DNA from: an uncultured Clostridia bacterium
GTDB lineage: Bacteria > Bacillota > Clostridia > Christensenellales > Aristaeellaceae
Direction of reading: 5' to 3'
Length of the DNA: 10,359 nucleotides
Assembly (NCBI GenBank): GCA_937886445.1
Contig: CALGBY010000019.1
Coordinates: 1 to 10,359 of the forward strand
Positions 7,743 to 10,359 of this stretch are shown here, one piece after another (the stretch's first letter is position 1; every line of letters starts with the position of its first letter). The position numbers and the translations under genes were made by a program. The notes below the pieces were generated by a model. That model was not told the DNA's origin and ran no database searches. It worked only from the letters and a program-made list of their open reading frames with translations.

Positions 7743-7776
7743 GCCCGGCGTTCATCGCCCTTTCAATATGAGTGCG

Positions 7777-7810
7777 AAAAGCCTCCCGCCGGAAACGGCG
7801 GGAGGCTTTT
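7777..7810. terminator. Bidirectional intrinsic terminator after the sensory operon
   Basis: The 11-bp perfect stem GCCTCCCGCCG / CGGCGGGAGGC (7781-7791 and 7796-7806) closes on a GAAA tetraloop. It is flanked by AAAA on the left and TTTT on the right, so the dyad extends to 15 bp and can work on both strands. It lies 35 bp after the stop of the binding-protein gene and would also back up termination of aspS from the other side. Confidence 0.9.
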
Positions 7811-7906
7811 GATATACGGGCGCAAAGACGGCGCGCAGGTATACGGCCGGGCCTGTCACGCCCTCAAGCTGCATACAGAGCCGTGCGTCCCGACTTTCCG
7901 GCGCAT

Positions 7907-7942
7907 AAAAACAGCCGTCCCGCTTCTATGGCGGAACGGCTG
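7907..7942 (-). terminator. Intrinsic terminator of aspS
   Basis: On the minus strand, 8 bases after the aspS stop, the stem CAGCCGT-x-CCGC pairs with its complement across a 7-base loop with one internal mismatch (7912-7923 with 7931-7942). A TTTTT run follows at 7911-7907, its first T lying opposite the base of the stem. Together with the hairpin at 7777-7810 it separates the converging units. The roughly 95 bp between the two hairpins show nothing further. Confidence 0.8.
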
Positions 7943-7949
7943 AAACAGC

Positions 7950-9731
7950 TTATTCTTCCTTTTCTTCCTTCACCACGGCGATGTGCAGCTCATCCAGCTG
8001 CTTCTGCTCCACATAGCCCGGCGCGCCCATCATGATATCCTGCGCGTTTTTGTTCATCGGGAAGGGGATCACCTCGCGGATGGTCTCGCTGCCAGCAAGC
8101 AGCATCACCATACGGTCCACACCCGGGGCGATACCGGCATGGGGAGGCGCGCCGTAGCAGAACGCGTTGTACATGGCGGGGAACTTGCTCTTCACATCCT
8201 CCTCGCCCAGACGCACCAGCTTGAACGCCTCGATCATGATCTCGGGGTCATGGTTGCGCACGGCGCCGGAGGAAAGCTCGATGCCGTTGCACACCAGGTC
8301 ATACTGGAAGGCGGTGATGGAAAGCGGATCCACCTCGCCGGTCTGCGCCTTCTTCAGCACCTCCAGCCCGCCGTTGGGCATGGAGAAGGGATTGTGGCAG
8401 AACTCCAGCTGGCCGGACTCCTCGCCGATCTCGTACATGGGGAAGTCGGTGATCCAGCAGAACTCGTAGCGGGCCTGGTCCATGTGGTGGGGGGCCAGGG
8501 TGGGCAGCAGCTTGATGAGGGCGCCGGCGGTCTTTTGGGCGGCCAGCGTTTTCCCGGTGGTGAGGCCCACGAAGGTATTGGGCTTCAGGCCCAGAGCGGA
8601 GATCACCTGGTCCCGGATGGGCTGGACAAACTTGGCGATGCCGCCTGCGATCTCCCCCTTTTCGTCCAGCCGGAACCAGTAGCACTTGTTGCCGGTCTGG
8701 ACCTCCACGTCGGCGCAGAGCTTGTCGATCTGCTTCCGGGTGGCGGTGCAGTCGGTGACGGGCACGGCCTTGACCACATTGCCCTCAAAGGGCCCGAAGC
8801 CGCAGCCGCCCAGCAGCGCGGTGGCGTCCACGGCGGTCAGGTCAATGCGCAGGTCGGGCTTGTCGGAGCCGTAGGTCTCCATGGCCTCGGAAAAGGGGAT
8901 CCGCCGGAAGGGGGCGGAGGAGGCGACGCCGTACTTGCCGTATTTGGCGAAGATGGGGGGCAGCACGTCCTCCAGCACGGCGAACACGTCCTCCTGGGAG
9001 GCAAAGGCCATCTCCATATCGAGCTGGTAGAACTCGCCGGGGGAGCGGTCGGCCCGGGCGTCCTCGTCCCGGAAGCAGGGGGCGATCTGGAAGTAGCGGT
9101 CGAAGCCGGAGGCCATCAGAAGCTGCTTGAACTGCTGGGGGGCCTGGGGCAGGGCGTAGAACTTGCCGGGATGGTTCCGGGCGGGCACCAGGTAGTCCCG
9201 GGCCCCCTCGGGGGAGGAGGCGGTGAGGATGGGGGTGGTGATCTCCAAAAAGCCGTGCTCGGTCATGGCCTGGCGCAGGGCGGCCACCACCTGGCAGCGC
9301 AGGATGATGTTGGCCTTGACCTCGGGGTTGCGCAGGTCCAGGTAGCGGTACTTGAGGCGGGCGGCCTCGTCGGCCTCCCGGCTGCGGTTGATGGGGAAGG
9401 GGAGCTCGTTGTAGCGGCAGCGGCCCAAGACCTCGATCTGGGAGGGGACCACCTCGATGTCGCCGGTGGGGAGCTTGGGATTCTTGGAATCCCGCTCCCG
9501 TACCACGCCCTCCACCGAGAGGGTGGACTCCTTGTTGACGGATTTGACCCGCTTCATCATATCCTCGGTCTCGATGACCACCTGGGTGGTGCCGTAGAAG
9601 TCCCGGAGGATGACGAAGGCCAGGTTTCCTCCCACCTCCCGGATGTTTTCCATCCAGCCGACGATCTTGACCGTCTGGCCCACGTGCTCCATGCGGAGCT
9701 CGTTGCAGGTATGGGTGCGGGATTGCATCAT
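7950..9731 (-). CDS. aspS: Aspartyl-tRNA synthetase (bacterial type, with GAD insertion)
   Basis: Cytoplasmic class II synthetase that charges tRNA-Asp with aspartate. From the chosen start it has 593 residues, the normal size for bacterial AspRS. It has an N-terminal OB-fold anticodon-binding domain (about 1-110, with VKIVGWMENIREVGGNLAFV). The catalytic core follows: motif 1 around FLEITTPILTASSPEGARDY (161-180), motif 2 around FRDEDARADRSPGEFYQLD (220-238) and motif 3 GIAPGVDRMVMLLAG (533-547). The bacterial GAD insertion sits at about 280-410. Motif 2 continues as SPGEFYQLD rather than the E. coli-like QPEFTQID, a variant I associate with Clostridia. Start: an in-frame ATG exists at 9773, but GGAG lies 8 bases before the ATG at 9731 and the extra 14 residues look unlike an OB-fold start, so 9731 is chosen (9728 is a second adjacent ATG). 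It lies downstream of hisS, a common pairing in Bacillota. Codon use switches near 8350: alanine is GCC in 36 of 39 codons before, but GCG in 6 of 13 after. Confidence 0.97.
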   Translation of the reverse strand: MMQSRTHTCNELRMEHVGQTVKIVGWMENIREVGGNLAFVILRDFYGTTQVVIETEDMMKRVKSVNKESTLSVEGVVRERDSKNPKLPTGDIEVVPSQIEVLGRCRYNELPFPINRSREADEAARLKYRYLDLRNPEVKANIILRCQVVAALRQAMTEHGFLEITTPILTASSPEGARDYLVPARNHPGKFYALPQAPQQFKQLLMASGFDRYFQIAPCFRDEDARADRSPGEFYQLDMEMAFASQEDVFAVLEDVLPPIFAKYGKYGVASSAPFRRIPFSEAMETYGSDKPDLRIDLTAVDATALLGGCGFGPFEGNVVKAVPVTDCTATRKQIDKLCADVEVQTGNKCYWFRLDEKGEIAGGIAKFVQPIRDQVISALGLKPNTFVGLTTGKTLAAQKTAGALIKLLPTLAPHHMDQARYEFCWITDFPMYEIGEESGQLEFCHNPFSMPNGGLEVLKKAQTGEVDPLSITAFQYDLVCNGIELSSGAVRNHDPEIMIEAFKLVRLGEEDVKSKFPAMYNAFCYGAPPHAGIAPGVDRMVMLLAGSETIREVIPFPMNKNAQDIMMGAPGYVEQKQLDELHIAVVKEEKEE

Positions 9732-9739
9732 AAAATCAA

Positions 9740-9743
9740 CTCC
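9740..9743 (-). promoter_or_regulatory. Ribosome binding site deciding the aspS start
   Basis: GGAG on the minus strand ends 8 bases before the ATG at 9731 and 11 bases before the adjacent ATG at 9728. It lies downstream of the longer in-frame ATG at 9773, arguing against that start. Confidence 0.65.
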
Positions 9744-9790
9744 AAATTGTAGTATATAATGTGAAAAGTACAAATTGTATTATAAGATGA
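9743..9790 (-). promoter_or_regulatory. AT-rich hisS-aspS spacer with repeated TACAATTTG, possible aspS promoter
   Basis: The 123-bp gap between hisS and aspS holds an AT-rich block in otherwise GC-rich DNA. On the minus strand TACAATTTG occurs twice, at 9779-9771 and 9751-9743 (28 bases apart). The first copy lies in the perfect dyad TACAA-T-TTGTA. TATAAT and TATACT boxes are present, but neither has a convincing -35 box at 16-18 bp. No T-box leader elements (such as the GGTGG bulge) were seen. It may be a weak internal promoter or a regulatory site; hisS and aspS could also simply be co-transcribed. Confidence 0.3.
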
Positions 9791-9854
9791 TCTTTCGTTG
9801 GAAGACTGCGCGTCATGTGGGTTCCGTTCTCCACAGGGCGGAGAGGAGGAAGGC

Positions 9855-10359
9855 TTATTCCCGGTCCCGGATGGGGGTCCCCACGCCCAGCCCGGCCACC
9901 TTCTCAGCCAGCCAGACGGGGGCTGCGGCCAGGGCCACCGATTCCTGGACGCCGGAGGTCATGTCCTTGAGGGAGACCACGCCGTTTTTCACCTCGTCCT
10001 CCCCCAGGAAGGCCACGAAGGGAACCTTGAGCTTGTCGGCGTAGTTCATTTTAGCCTTAAACTTCTTGTTCTCGGTGTAGAGCTGGGCGCGTACCCCCTG
10101 TTCCCGCAGGGCAGTGGCCAGGGAGACGGCGGGGCCCAGGTCGCCGGTCATGGGGAGGACCAGCACGTCGGCGGGGGCGGTGAGCACCTCCTGGTTCAGG
10201 TACCCCTGATCCTCCAGCACGAAGAACAGGCGGGTCAAGCCGATGGAAATGCCCACGCCGGGGAGTTGTTTATCGGTGTAATATTCCGCCAAGTTATCAT
10301 ATCTGCCGCCGGAACAGATGGAACCGATCTCCGGGTGGTCCAGCATGACGGTCTCGTAG
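9855..10359 (-). CDS. hisS: Histidyl-tRNA synthetase, C-terminal part (cut by the right edge)
   Basis: The reading frame enters from the right edge (YETVMLDHPEIG...) and stops at 9855-9857, giving about 168 residues of a protein that is normally 420-470 long. Visible parts are the histidine-specific loop SICSGGRYDNLAEYY, motif 3 PGVGISIGLTRL, and the C-terminal anticodon-binding alpha/beta domain (from about ADVLVLPMTG to the end). It charges tRNA-His in the cytoplasm. The ATG at 10346 is internal, since the open frame and the conserved family sequence continue upstream of it. It is followed by aspS after 123 bp on the same strand. Codons are strongly GCC/CGG/CCC-biased, matching the N-terminal part of aspS and unlike the left half of the window. 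Confidence 0.95.
   Translation of the reverse strand, partial: YETVMLDHPEIGSICSGGRYDNLAEYYTDKQLPGVGISIGLTRLFFVLEDQGYLNQEVLTAPADVLVLPMTGDLGPAVSLATALREQGVRAQLYTENKKFKAKMNYADKLKVPFVAFLGEDEVKNGVVSLKDMTSGVQESVALAAAPVWLAEKVAGLGVGTPIRDRE

Noticed and set aside
7983..9752. 589-residue open frame on the plus strand opposite aspS
   Set aside because: It is the complement of aspS in GC-rich codons; the Gly/His/Leu/Val-rich product has no domain motifs and no start context.
9732..9854. T-box leader upstream of aspS
   Set aside because: None of the conserved T-box parts could be found and the gap is too short for a complete element.

Overview
The window looks like a moderately high-GC member of the Clostridia (Bacillota), probably a gut Oscillospirales- or Christensenellales-like lineage. 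This is inferred from the hisS-aspS gene order, Gram-positive-type ribosome binding sites, HisRS and AspRS variants of the clostridial kind, and hybrid histidine kinases carrying binding-protein or Cache sensor domains. No species-level call is possible from sequence alone.

Left part (about 1-7810): a sensory island. A large hybrid histidine kinase (58-3222, minus) has two tandem periplasmic-binding-protein-type domains, one transmembrane segment, a PAS-like domain, HisKA, HATPase and a receiver. Across a 450-bp divergent control region lies a second hybrid kinase (3673-5892, plus) with a Cache-like extracellular domain, HisKA, HATPase and receiver. It is followed after 65 bp, with no visible terminator, by a secreted protein (5958-7742) that joins an ABC-type extracellular solute-binding domain to a region resembling the C-terminal domain of 5'-nucleotidases. 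The nucleotidase catalytic domain is absent and no ABC permease or ATPase is encoded nearby. The divergent region holds two near-consensus sigma-A promoters with 17-bp spacers, and the plus-strand one has a palindrome in its spacer. A strong bidirectional hairpin terminator closes this block.

Right part (about 7907-10359): the minus-strand translation block hisS (3' part only, running off the right edge), then aspS with its own terminator. Codon use in aspS changes sharply near 8350: the N-terminal 461 codons are almost pure GCC for alanine, while the last 132 codons use GCG and GCC equally, like the left part. This suggests a recombination junction or an assembly chimera inside aspS.

Working model (inference): the secreted binding protein captures a ligand and presents it to the Cache-type hybrid kinase in the same operon, while the divergent double-flytrap kinase senses a related or second cue directly. 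Both kinases end in a receiver and no HPt or DNA-binding response regulator is visible, so the output partners lie elsewhere.
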